DNA of 64,000 bases from Marivita sp041725935. Lineage in GTDB: Bacteria > Pseudomonadota > Alphaproteobacteria > Rhodobacterales > Rhodobacteraceae. Shown piece after piece: positions 8,174 through 14,980 of this stretch (position 1 is the stretch's first letter; each line of letters starts with the position of its first letter). Location of the stretch: NCBI GenBank assembly GCA_041725935.1, contig JBGRQD010000003.1:62001-126000 (forward strand). The letters run 5' to 3'. The notes below the pieces were generated by a model that ran no database searches, was not told the DNA's origin, and was given only the letters and a program-made list of their open reading frames with translations. The translations under genes were made by a program, and so were the position numbers.

Positions 8174-9103
8174 TCAGGCGGCTTTCTCGGTGGGAGCCTT
8201 CGCGTCGGTGTGGCTCCAGAAATAGACGGTGGCAGGTTCCGGTTCCCAGACGCGGGCTTGTTCGATCCCCGGCAGATTGACCAGCGCGCGGTATTCGGAC
8301 CCAAAGGCCACGTATTGATCGGTTTCGGCCATCACGGCGGGTTTGCAGGCGATGGGATCACGGACCACGCCAAATCCATCCTTGGTGCCGACAAGAAAGG
8401 TAAAGAACCCGTCCAGATCGTTCAGCGAACTTTCCAGCGCTTCGCCGAGAGTCGCGCCATTCTGCATGCGCCATGTGAGGTAGGCGGCACCCACCTCTGT
8501 GTCGTTCTCGGTTTCGATATGGATACCCTCGCGCTGCAGCTTGCGGCGCAGGCGGTTGTGGTTGGACAGCGACCCGTTATGGACAAGGCACTGGTCCGGC
8601 CCGGTGTTGAACGGATGTGCGCCCATGGTCGTGACCATCGATTCCGTCGCCATGCGCGTGTGACCGATGCCATGGGTGCCGGACATGGCGCGCAGGTCGA
8701 ACCGATCGGCGACATCCTTGGGCAGGCCGACTTCCTTGTAGATTTCCACCGTGTCACCCGAGGACATGACGCGGATGTCGGGATTGATGGCGGCAAGGGC
8801 AGCGCGGGCGGCAGTCAGTTGGCCGCGCGGGATGTGCAGCACTGCATGCGTGTCCTTGTGGCGCATATGCACCTTGCTGCCGAGCGCAGTGCTCAGGTCT
8901 GCGTCGAGCGTGGCATAAGCGGTATCGGGAGTATCGGACTGGACCGTAAGCTTGGAAATGGAGGGGTCTTCCGTACCGTAGATCGCGATGCCTGCGCTGT
9001 CGGGGCCGCGATCGGTCATGGTGATCAGCATGTCGGTCAGCATCGGCCCCAGCTGTGGTTCAAGTGCGCTGTCCTTGAGGAATAATCCGACGATTCCACA
9101 CAT
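8174..9103 (-). CDS. mgsA: N-methylglutamate synthase, class II amidotransferase subunit
   Basis: This 309-residue class II glutamine amidotransferase has the N-terminal nucleophile Cys2 (MCGIVGLFLK). Other family motifs are MTDRGPDSAGIAIYG (about 29-43), GIGHTRMATES and HNGSLSNHNRLR. In this context it should act on gamma-glutamylmethylamide rather than glutamine. It is the first gene of mgsABC-gmaS. A 21-bp dyad lies 74 nt upstream in the gap to the XRE-cupin regulator gene, which points to local control. Confidence 0.88.
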   Translation of the reverse strand: MCGIVGLFLKDSALEPQLGPMLTDMLITMTDRGPDSAGIAIYGTEDPSISKLTVQSDTPDTAYATLDADLSTALGSKVHMRHKDTHAVLHIPRGQLTAARAALAAINPDIRVMSSGDTVEIYKEVGLPKDVADRFDLRAMSGTHGIGHTRMATESMVTTMGAHPFNTGPDQCLVHNGSLSNHNRLRRKLQREGIHIETENDTEVGAAYLTWRMQNGATLGEALESSLNDLDGFFTFLVGTKDGFGVVRDPIACKPAVMAETDQYVAFGSEYRALVNLPGIEQARVWEPEPATVYFWSHTDAKAPTEKAA

Positions 9104-9176
9104 CCCGCGTTCCTTTTGCGTTGTCGGGGTTCAAGACGATGGCGTTGGATAGCATTGCCCAATTGCGCCGACAATA

Positions 9177-9197
9177 AGGGGAATTAAATTTTCCCCT
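9177..9197. promoter_or_regulatory. Dyad upstream of mgsA, candidate operator
   Basis: AGGGGAA at 9177-9183 and TTCCCCT at 9191-9197 form a perfect 7-bp inverted repeat around an AT-rich 7-nt spacer. It lies in the only gap between the XRE-cupin regulator and the mgsABC-gmaS genes. It is a natural operator candidate for that regulator. It could instead be a weak terminator after the regulator gene. Confidence 0.45.
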
Positions 9198-9222
9198 AAG
9201 GAAAGATATTCTGCTTCTTTTT

Positions 9223-9843
9223 TCAGCTCTGGGCGTAGCTGATGATCGACAAGTACCGGGCCGGCAGTTCGACCAGAGTTTCCGGGCCGTGCGGTGCATC
9301 TGCTTCGAAAAACAGCGTGTCGCCGGGGCGCAGCGGATAGATGCCCGACCCGTGCCGATAGTCGATGGCTCCTTCGAGCATGAAGATGGTTTCGATCCCA
9401 TCATGCTGAAAGGTCTGGAACGTATCCGATTCCGAGTTCAGCACGATCAGGTAGGGCTCTACGATCACACCGCTGGTATTCGCGCCGATATGGCCCAGAA
9501 GATTGTATTGATGACCGGCGCGGGTGCCTTCGCGTTCGATGGTCACGCCCTGACCCGCAGGCGTGTGCACGACACCGCGCTTTTCCTCGAAGCCGCGAAA
9601 GAAGGCGGTCAGGGGCACGGACAGCGCATTCGCCAGGGTCTGCAAAGTCGTCAGCGACGGCGAGGTGTTGCCGTTCTCGATCTTGGACAGCATCCCCACC
9701 GAGATGTCCGTCTGTTTCGACAAATCGGCAACGGTCAGGTTCTGCTGCTTGCGGAAGGTCCGCAGTTCGCGGCCGATGGCAACCTCGAGAACGTTCTCCT
9801 GAATGCCCGAAATCCGGTGCGGGTTCTGTGTGAGTTTGGCCAA
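9223..9843 (-). CDS. XRE-cupin transcriptional regulator
   Basis: This 206-residue regulator has an N-terminal XRE helix-turn-helix (about residues 24-82: LRTFRKQQNLTVADLSKQTDISVGMLSKIENG). A C-terminal cupin follows (about 125-200: ETIFMLEGAIDYRHGSGIYPLRPGDTLFFEADAPHGPETL) that would sense a small ligand. Members of this family often control amine, polyamine or amino-acid catabolism. It lies directly upstream of mgsABC on the same strand, so it is the likely local regulator. The start is TTG 9843, with AGAGGG 6 nt upstream and an in-frame stop just before it. Confidence 0.85.
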   Translation of the reverse strand: MAKLTQNPHRISGIQENVLEVAIGRELRTFRKQQNLTVADLSKQTDISVGMLSKIENGNTSPSLTTLQTLANALSVPLTAFFRGFEEKRGVVHTPAGQGVTIEREGTRAGHQYNLLGHIGANTSGVIVEPYLIVLNSESDTFQTFQHDGIETIFMLEGAIDYRHGSGIYPLRPGDTLFFEADAPHGPETLVELPARYLSIISYAQS

Positions 9844-10207
9844 GGATCACCCTCTGAACGACACGATGTCTTCTAATGTGTTAGAGACAGAGTCACGGAA
9901 AGGCCAGCGTGGCCATGTATGTGACATTTTTGACGCAACATGGAGGCAAGCCGCGGCTTTCCAGGGGATCTGCCCTTTATTGTTCCAGCAACTGGAACCG
10001 GTCGCTGGCTGAGGCGTTTCGCGATGGCAATTGGTTTTATCACTCGGATTTACGTGCCATGTCAGCGACGACTTCAGCGGCGATTACAGGATGGACCAAG
10101 CCGTCCCGGAAAAGACGTGCGTCGGTGCTAGACGGCGTTTTGGCAATGTAGATTTCATGGACGTCCCGGAACCAGAAAGGTCAGTGCCCCGTGACAAGGA
10201 GGGCGGA
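9844..10207. other. 364-nt gap between divergent regulator and kinase genes
   Basis: No supportable gene is seen. A small dyad (TCTAA-TGTG-TTAGA, 9872-9885) lies just upstream of the XRE-cupin gene and could be an autoregulatory site. The kinase frame stays open back to 10031, but that part lacks a ribosome-binding site and is treated as leader. Promoters in both directions must lie here. Confidence 0.4.
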
Positions 10208-11917
10208 GTGACATCGCTTCGCAAGATGCTTGTCGTCCGGATCGCGTTTTTACTGTCTTTGGCACTGCTGCCGATCGGTCTTGTGGCGATGGGGCAAAGC
10301 TGGCGGGCGCTGAACATCACCCATGACAATCTAGAAGCGTCCATTCATGCGCGCACCAGTGCGCTGGTCGAACCCGAACGCCGTGACCTCCTGACCAAGA
10401 TGGGAACCGCGGCCGCACTTGCAGATACGCTGGGCGCGACGGATCTGAGTATCGAGGAATGCACTGCCATCATGCAGCGCGTGCGCGAAACCAATCCGCA
10501 GCTGTCCTTTGCCGGACTGTTGGAGGCCGGTTCGGTCTCGCGGTGCAACAGCATGGGGCGCACCCTTGATGTCTTGCCCAGCACACGTGCGAACGACCTT
10601 TTTGCCGCACCAGAGCCTTATATCACGTTCAATCCACAGGGGTCCGTCACGGGCTTGCCTGTGATCATCGTGGCCTATCCCAGCTTTTCGGCGGACGACA
10701 CGCTTAAGGGGTTCGTGACGATTTCCTTTGAGACCGAGGAACTGCTACAGCCCGACAGTGTCACCGGACAGAACGGGGCTGTGGCCTTGGTGACGTTCAA
10801 CTCCTACGGCGACATCCTGTCCAGCGTGACACCCGAGGGCCCGATCGAGGACTACCTGCCCGAGGGGCTGTCTTTCGAAGGGTTCGTCAATCAATCGGAT
10901 TCGTTTTTCACCGCAACCACACGGTTGGGGGACACGCGGCTGATCTCAGTTGTTCCGATCCTGCCCGGAGAGGTCTATGCATTGGGTAGCTGGGGTCGCA
11001 CGGCGTTGCAGCGCACAAGTGCGCCGTGGTTTGCGATATCCACGCTCCTGTTTCCGTTCCTGATGTGGATGGTCGGGATCATCGTTGCGGTGATCTCGCT
11101 GAACCGTCTGGTGCTGCGGCACATCAGTGATCTTGGCCGCCGGATGCGCAGATTCGCGACCTATCGTGATGTCGAATCCTCGGAAAACATCAACGATGCG
11201 CCAAGCGAGATCCAGACCATCAATGCCACGTTCGAAGAGATGGCCGACCAGCTCTTGCGGGATGAGGCGGATCTGGAAAATGCGGTGTTCGAACGCGAGG
11301 TGCTGCTCAAGGAGGTGCACCACCGGGTCAAGAACAACCTTCAGCTTATCTCGTCGATCATCAACATGCAGGTGCGCCAGGTCGCCAGCCCCGAAGCGGT
11401 GACGGCGCTGCGGCAGTTCCAGGATCGCGTCACCAGCCTCGCGTCGGTGCACCGCGCGCTGTATCAGGAGCCATCGCTGACGCACATCCGTTTTGACGTG
11501 CTGCTGGGAGATCTGGTGGCGCAGGTCAATGCGGTTGGGGCCGGTGACCAGAAGCCGGTCGAGATCGAACTTGATATGGATGCGGTGACGCTCCTGCCCG
11601 ATCAGACCAGCCCCTTGGCGATGGTGACGACCGAGGCGCTGTCGAACGCCTTCAAATACGGCGGGCCGGGGCATGATGGCGTGTTCCGTCTGAAAGTGCA
11701 TCTCAAGGAGATGCAGGACGGCGATACCACACGCGTGCGTCTGACCATTGAAAACAGTGTGAACCCAGAGGTACATACCCCGGCTGGAACCGGGCTGGGC
11801 AAGCGCCTCATCCTTGCCTTTGCAAGCCAGCTTGACGCGGATCTGAAGCAGATCGACGAAGAGGATTGCCACGGGCTGACGATCACGTTCGAGTACCAAC
11901 CGTTCTCACCCGACTGA
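10208..11917 (+). CDS. Membrane sensor histidine kinase (HisKA_2/HWE type), orphan
   Basis: This 569-residue kinase has a transmembrane helix near residues 8-30, a periplasmic sensor region to about 277, and a second helix at about 278-300. A linker leads to the phospho-acceptor block HHRVKNNLQLISSIINMQ at about 369-386, then the ATPase domain (EALSNAFKYGG near 476, GTGLGKRLI near 527). The H-x-x-K-N block is typical of HisKA_2/HWE kinases. GTG 10208 is chosen because AAGGAGG lies just upstream and the first helix then starts properly; upstream in-frame ATGs lack such a site. No response regulator is adjacent, so its partner is elsewhere. Confidence 0.85.
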   Translation: MTSLRKMLVVRIAFLLSLALLPIGLVAMGQSWRALNITHDNLEASIHARTSALVEPERRDLLTKMGTAAALADTLGATDLSIEECTAIMQRVRETNPQLSFAGLLEAGSVSRCNSMGRTLDVLPSTRANDLFAAPEPYITFNPQGSVTGLPVIIVAYPSFSADDTLKGFVTISFETEELLQPDSVTGQNGAVALVTFNSYGDILSSVTPEGPIEDYLPEGLSFEGFVNQSDSFFTATTRLGDTRLISVVPILPGEVYALGSWGRTALQRTSAPWFAISTLLFPFLMWMVGIIVAVISLNRLVLRHISDLGRRMRRFATYRDVESSENINDAPSEIQTINATFEEMADQLLRDEADLENAVFEREVLLKEVHHRVKNNLQLISSIINMQVRQVASPEAVTALRQFQDRVTSLASVHRALYQEPSLTHIRFDVLLGDLVAQVNAVGAGDQKPVEIELDMDAVTLLPDQTSPLAMVTTEALSNAFKYGGPGHDGVFRLKVHLKEMQDGDTTRVRLTIENSVNPEVHTPAGTGLGKRLILAFASQLDADLKQIDEEDCHGLTITFEYQPFSPD

Positions 11918-11935
11918 CTTGTCGGACCGCAGGGC

Positions 11936-11969
11936 AAAATAAAAACGCACTCCAATGAGATGGAGCGCG
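11936..11969 (-). terminator. Intrinsic terminator after the trkHA-small protein operon
   Basis: On the minus strand CGCGCTCCA pairs with TGGAGTGCG over 9 bp (one G-U) around TCTCAT, followed by TTTTTATTTT. It closes the minus-strand operon ending at 12002. It may also slow transcripts from the kinase gene on the other strand. Confidence 0.8.
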
Positions 11970-12001
11970 CTTCTTGACTGTTAGCTTGTAGAGGCTCGAA
12001 C

Positions 12002-12154
12002 TCAGTGGTTCGGGGCATCCTTTGCCAGACGCGATTTCTTTGCCTCAGGATCCTTGATCTTCTCTTCGGTTCGCTTTTTGCTCACCAATGCGAAGATAAT
12101 GAACGCGAGCATCGTCATGAGTGCGAGAAGCGGTAGGAAAAATTCAATTGTCAT
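12002..12154 (-). CDS. 50-residue single-pass membrane protein downstream of trkA
   Basis: This small gene encodes MTIEFFLPLLALMTMLAFII and continues FALVSKKRTEEKIKD to a short charged tail. That gives one hydrophobic helix (residues 5-24) and a basic/charged cytoplasmic tail by the positive-inside rule. It has a near-perfect AAAGGAGG ribosome-binding site 8 nt upstream, and a strong terminator follows. It lies 59 nt after trkA on the same strand. Size and position recall small accessory subunits such as KdpF, but no homology is visible. A role with the potassium channel is inferred only from position. Confidence 0.75.
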   Translation of the reverse strand: MTIEFFLPLLALMTMLAFIIFALVSKKRTEEKIKDPEAKKSRLAKDAPNH

Positions 12155-12213
12155 TTAGGCCTCCTTTCAACGACCCAACCCGTCGGGAAACCCTGTGTTC
12201 CACCAAACGCACC

Positions 12214-12870
12214 TCACGATCCTGTCATGCTGAACAGCTTTAGCAGGGCGTCCACCTGATCCCGGCCAGCTGCGAAAACAATCGAATTGCCGGCTGACAG
12301 GGTCTCGTCATCATTCAGCAGGTGCTCCGTCTTGTCGTCGATCAGGGCGATCCCGCGCACTTCGTTAGGCAGGTCGATGTCACCGAACTTTTTGCCTTCC
12401 ATCTCGTCAGGCACGTTCACGCGCACCATCTGTAACTGGTGCTGAAGAACCGGCTCGCTGTCGAGCGCGGCCTTGTCCTCAAGCGCCTCGGCGATGCTTT
12501 CAGCCACCGTGGCGTGCGGGTTGATGACGTCGTCCAGCCCCAGCTGATGGCAGACATTGAGCAGTTGCGACGACACGATCTGCGGGATCACCCGTCCAAA
12601 TCCGATGGACCGCGCAACCAGCGACGCGAGGATGTTGTCTTCCGACGCGTTCGTGACGGCGACAAAGGCGTCTTTCTTGTCGCGGAAGGTGTCTTCGAGG
12701 ACCGAGGGCATGGTACCGTCGCCTTCAATCATGCCGCAGTCCAACTGTTCAGACAGCTTTTCAAGCCGGTCGCGATCTTTGTCGATCAGAACGACTTCGT
12801 GGTTTTCCTCGATCAGTTTCTCGGCAATGGCGGCGCCAAAACGCGACGCGCCCAGAATGACTACCCGCAT
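12214..12870 (-). CDS. trkA: Trk/Ktr potassium uptake regulatory protein, single RCK
   Basis: This 218-residue cytoplasmic NAD-binding regulator of K+ uptake has a Rossmann fold with ILGASRFGAAIAEKL (residues 4-18). The acidic LIDKD follows at about 28-32 and a TrkA-C domain covers about 135-215. The length is that of a single RCK plus TrkA-C unit, half the size of E. coli TrkA. Its start is 3 nt after the trkH stop, so the two are cotranslated. It gates the channel formed by TrkH. Confidence 0.88.
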   Translation of the reverse strand: MRVVILGASRFGAAIAEKLIEENHEVVLIDKDRDRLEKLSEQLDCGMIEGDGTMPSVLEDTFRDKKDAFVAVTNASEDNILASLVARSIGFGRVIPQIVSSQLLNVCHQLGLDDVINPHATVAESIAEALEDKAALDSEPVLQHQLQMVRVNVPDEMEGKKFGDIDLPNEVRGIALIDDKTEHLLNDDETLSAGNSIVFAAGRDQVDALLKLFSMTGS

Positions 12871-12873
12871 GGG

Positions 12874-14343
12874 TCAGCTCCTTTTCAGCCAGGTGGACGG
12901 GGCCAGCAGAACCAGCACCGCGATGAATTCCAGTCGGCCCAACCACATTGCAAAGGTCAGCGACAGGATCACGTCTGGCGGCAAATCCGCATTCACGATG
13001 CCGCTGGACAAACCGACGGTCGAAAGGGTCGAAATGATGTCGAACAGTGCGGGCAGCGCGGGCAGGCCATGCGCGAGGCATTGCAGCCACAGCAAGATCA
13101 CTGTCGCCGAATAGAGCACCAGCAGTGCCAGCAGGCTGATCAGGGTGCCCGATTCAACCTTCTTGCCGTTCTCCATCAGCGGGTTGACCGCCCGTTTGGG
13201 CAATCGCACGTCGCGCATGGCGTGAACGACGGCGCGCAGCAGGATGCCGAAGCGTGCGATCTTGAAGCCACCGGCGGTCGATCCGACATCGCCGCCCAGC
13301 AGCATCGCCATCAGAAAGATGATTATTGCCGGTTCATAGACGGGCATCGCGCCGGTCGAATACCCCGCCGTTGTCATGCCCGAGATCAGGTTGAGCATCT
13401 CGCCATAGATCGCTTGCGCCGAGGTGATTCCGGTTGCCAGTAGGATCAGTGCATATGCGGCGCACAGCAGGACCAGAGCGGTCATCACCCGACGGACGGA
13501 CCCAAGCCACCATGCATCGCGCGGTTTTCTCTGCCCCAGCAGAACGAAGGTCAGGAGAGACACCGATCCCAGAACGCAGGTCAACATTACGATACCCTGG
13601 CCGGCGGCGGAATAGGATGCGAGGCTGTCAGGCCGGGGCGCAAACCCGCCGGTCGAGATCGCCGACAGGGTCAGCACGAACCCTTCGCGCCAATCCGGGA
13701 TGATCAGCATCGTCGGGATCGTCATGATCACAGTCAGGCCCAGATAGACGCTCAGCAATTGCCGCGCCTGTACCCGTGTCGATGCAATCCGGTCACCTTG
13801 GTCGATACCCGCGCGGCCCAAGCGCTGGGTCGGCACGCCCGCTGGCAGCAGAAGTGCCAGCACCGCTGTCGCCATCACCAGCCCGCCACACCATTGCAAC
13901 CACGCCCGCAAGAAATGCGCGGCAAAGGGCCAGTCTTGCGCATTCGCTGCAACGGAGTGCCCGGTCGTTGTGATTCCGCTCATGGCTTCGAACAGGGCCG
14001 CGTGGAGCGGCATGCCAAGTGTCATCAAGGCAGGCACCGCAAAGACAGCGCCGATCAACATGATGAGAGCAACCGTCACCATCGCCTCGATCCGCCGCAG
14101 GTCTCCTGGCAGGGCAATACGATAAGTGAATGCAAAGAGGCCAAGCGCAATCGCTGACGGTGCCCCAAGGGCAATCACCAATGCCCAGTCATGATCGACA
14201 CTGGCCCAAAGTGCCGGTGGAACAACAAGAATAAGAAAGATGGGCGCGTGTTTTGCGATGGTCAGCGCGATCACCCGAGGGCGGGCACGCTGCGCAATGC
14301 TGTTTGCACCTGAGGCAAACGCCGACGCAGGCCGGATGGACAT
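12874..14343 (-). CDS. trkH: Trk-type potassium transporter membrane subunit
   Basis: This 489-residue multi-pass protein has the TrkH/KtrB pore repeats. Pore-loop motifs include FEAMSGITTTGHS, LSAISTGGFAPR, NLISGMTTAGYSTG and DIISTLSTVGLSSG, whose glycines form the K+ filter. About ten hydrophobic helices are visible. It is the first gene of trkH-trkA-small protein, 73 nt downstream of mgdD. Whether it shares the mgd transcript is unclear, because two inverted repeats lie in the gap. Confidence 0.9.
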   Translation of the reverse strand: MSIRPASAFASGANSIAQRARPRVIALTIAKHAPIFLILVVPPALWASVDHDWALVIALGAPSAIALGLFAFTYRIALPGDLRRIEAMVTVALIMLIGAVFAVPALMTLGMPLHAALFEAMSGITTTGHSVAANAQDWPFAAHFLRAWLQWCGGLVMATAVLALLLPAGVPTQRLGRAGIDQGDRIASTRVQARQLLSVYLGLTVIMTIPTMLIIPDWREGFVLTLSAISTGGFAPRPDSLASYSAAGQGIVMLTCVLGSVSLLTFVLLGQRKPRDAWWLGSVRRVMTALVLLCAAYALILLATGITSAQAIYGEMLNLISGMTTAGYSTGAMPVYEPAIIIFLMAMLLGGDVGSTAGGFKIARFGILLRAVVHAMRDVRLPKRAVNPLMENGKKVESGTLISLLALLVLYSATVILLWLQCLAHGLPALPALFDIISTLSTVGLSSGIVNADLPPDVILSLTFAMWLGRLEFIAVLVLLAPSTWLKRS

Positions 14344-14362
14344 GATACGTTTTTAAGAACAC

Positions 14363-14411
14363 CGTTATTTCTGACCGACCAGATAACGCTGTGGGCGGGG
14401 AAAGGTTCCCC
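14363..14411. repeat. Two small inverted repeats between mgdD and trkH
   Basis: GGGGAA (14397-14402) and TTCCCC (14406-14411) pair around AGG. CGTTAT (14363-14368) and ATAACG (14383-14388) pair around a 14-nt loop. No T-run follows. The GGGGAA/TTCCCC half-sites match those of the mgsA dyad, though the spacing differs (3 versus 7). They may be weak terminators or protein sites. Confidence 0.35.
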
Positions 14412-14416
14412 TGTCG

Positions 14417-14980
14417 CTAGAGCGCGGCCCGCATCGCGGTCAGCAGGGCGTGATGCAGCGATCCCGCAGAGGACCGCCCCCCAAGGATCGTCAGCGCGTC
14501 CTTTGCGGTGCGGATGACGTAAACGCCCATGTAGTGGATCACGCTCCGTGCCGCTGCGCCGACTTGCATCTGTTCAATGTCGATATTGGCGCAAAGTTGC
14601 ATCACCTGTTCAACGCCGTCGCCCTGCATGTCGAAACAGACCCACGCGTCGGTCTGGTCGGTGATCGACGCAGTCTTGCCAAAGCGCGCGGTCAGCTGTG
14701 TGGCAAGGTCTTCATGCGTGTCGAAGGGGGCGCTGATCATCCACTGATCCGGGCCGATCCAGAAGGCCATGTGGGTGTCGGTGCTGACCATCGCGCCAAC
14801 TTTCGGAGCAGCCCCGCCCAGAAGCGTGGCAAGTTGTGCGGCGCACGCGGTCTCTTGTCCGAGCCGTGCCGCGATGGACGCGAAGGCATGGCCGGGATGT
14901 TCGGTCAGGGTAACCCCGGCGACGGTGTCGGTTCGGGGAGCGTTGTCGCCAAGGGCGCAAAGGGGAGCCAGATCATGCAC
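14417..14980 (-). CDS. mgdD: N-methylglutamate dehydrogenase gamma-type subunit (SoxG-like)
   Basis: This 187-residue SoxG-like subunit of the heterotetrameric flavoenzyme begins MHDLAPLCALG when read from GTG 14980. That start has AAGGAG 9 nt upstream and overlaps the mgdC stop by 8 bases. Longer in-frame starts up to 15031 lie inside mgdC and are less likely. The family shares the C-terminal fold of GcvT-like proteins (PDQWMISAP, VCFDMQGDGVEQVMQL). It is the last gene of mgdABCD. Confidence 0.82.
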   Translation of the reverse strand: MHDLAPLCALGDNAPRTDTVAGVTLTEHPGHAFASIAARLGQETACAAQLATLLGGAAPKVGAMVSTDTHMAFWIGPDQWMISAPFDTHEDLATQLTARFGKTASITDQTDAWVCFDMQGDGVEQVMQLCANIDIEQMQVGAAARSVIHYMGVYVIRTAKDALTILGGRSSAGSLHHALLTAMRAAL

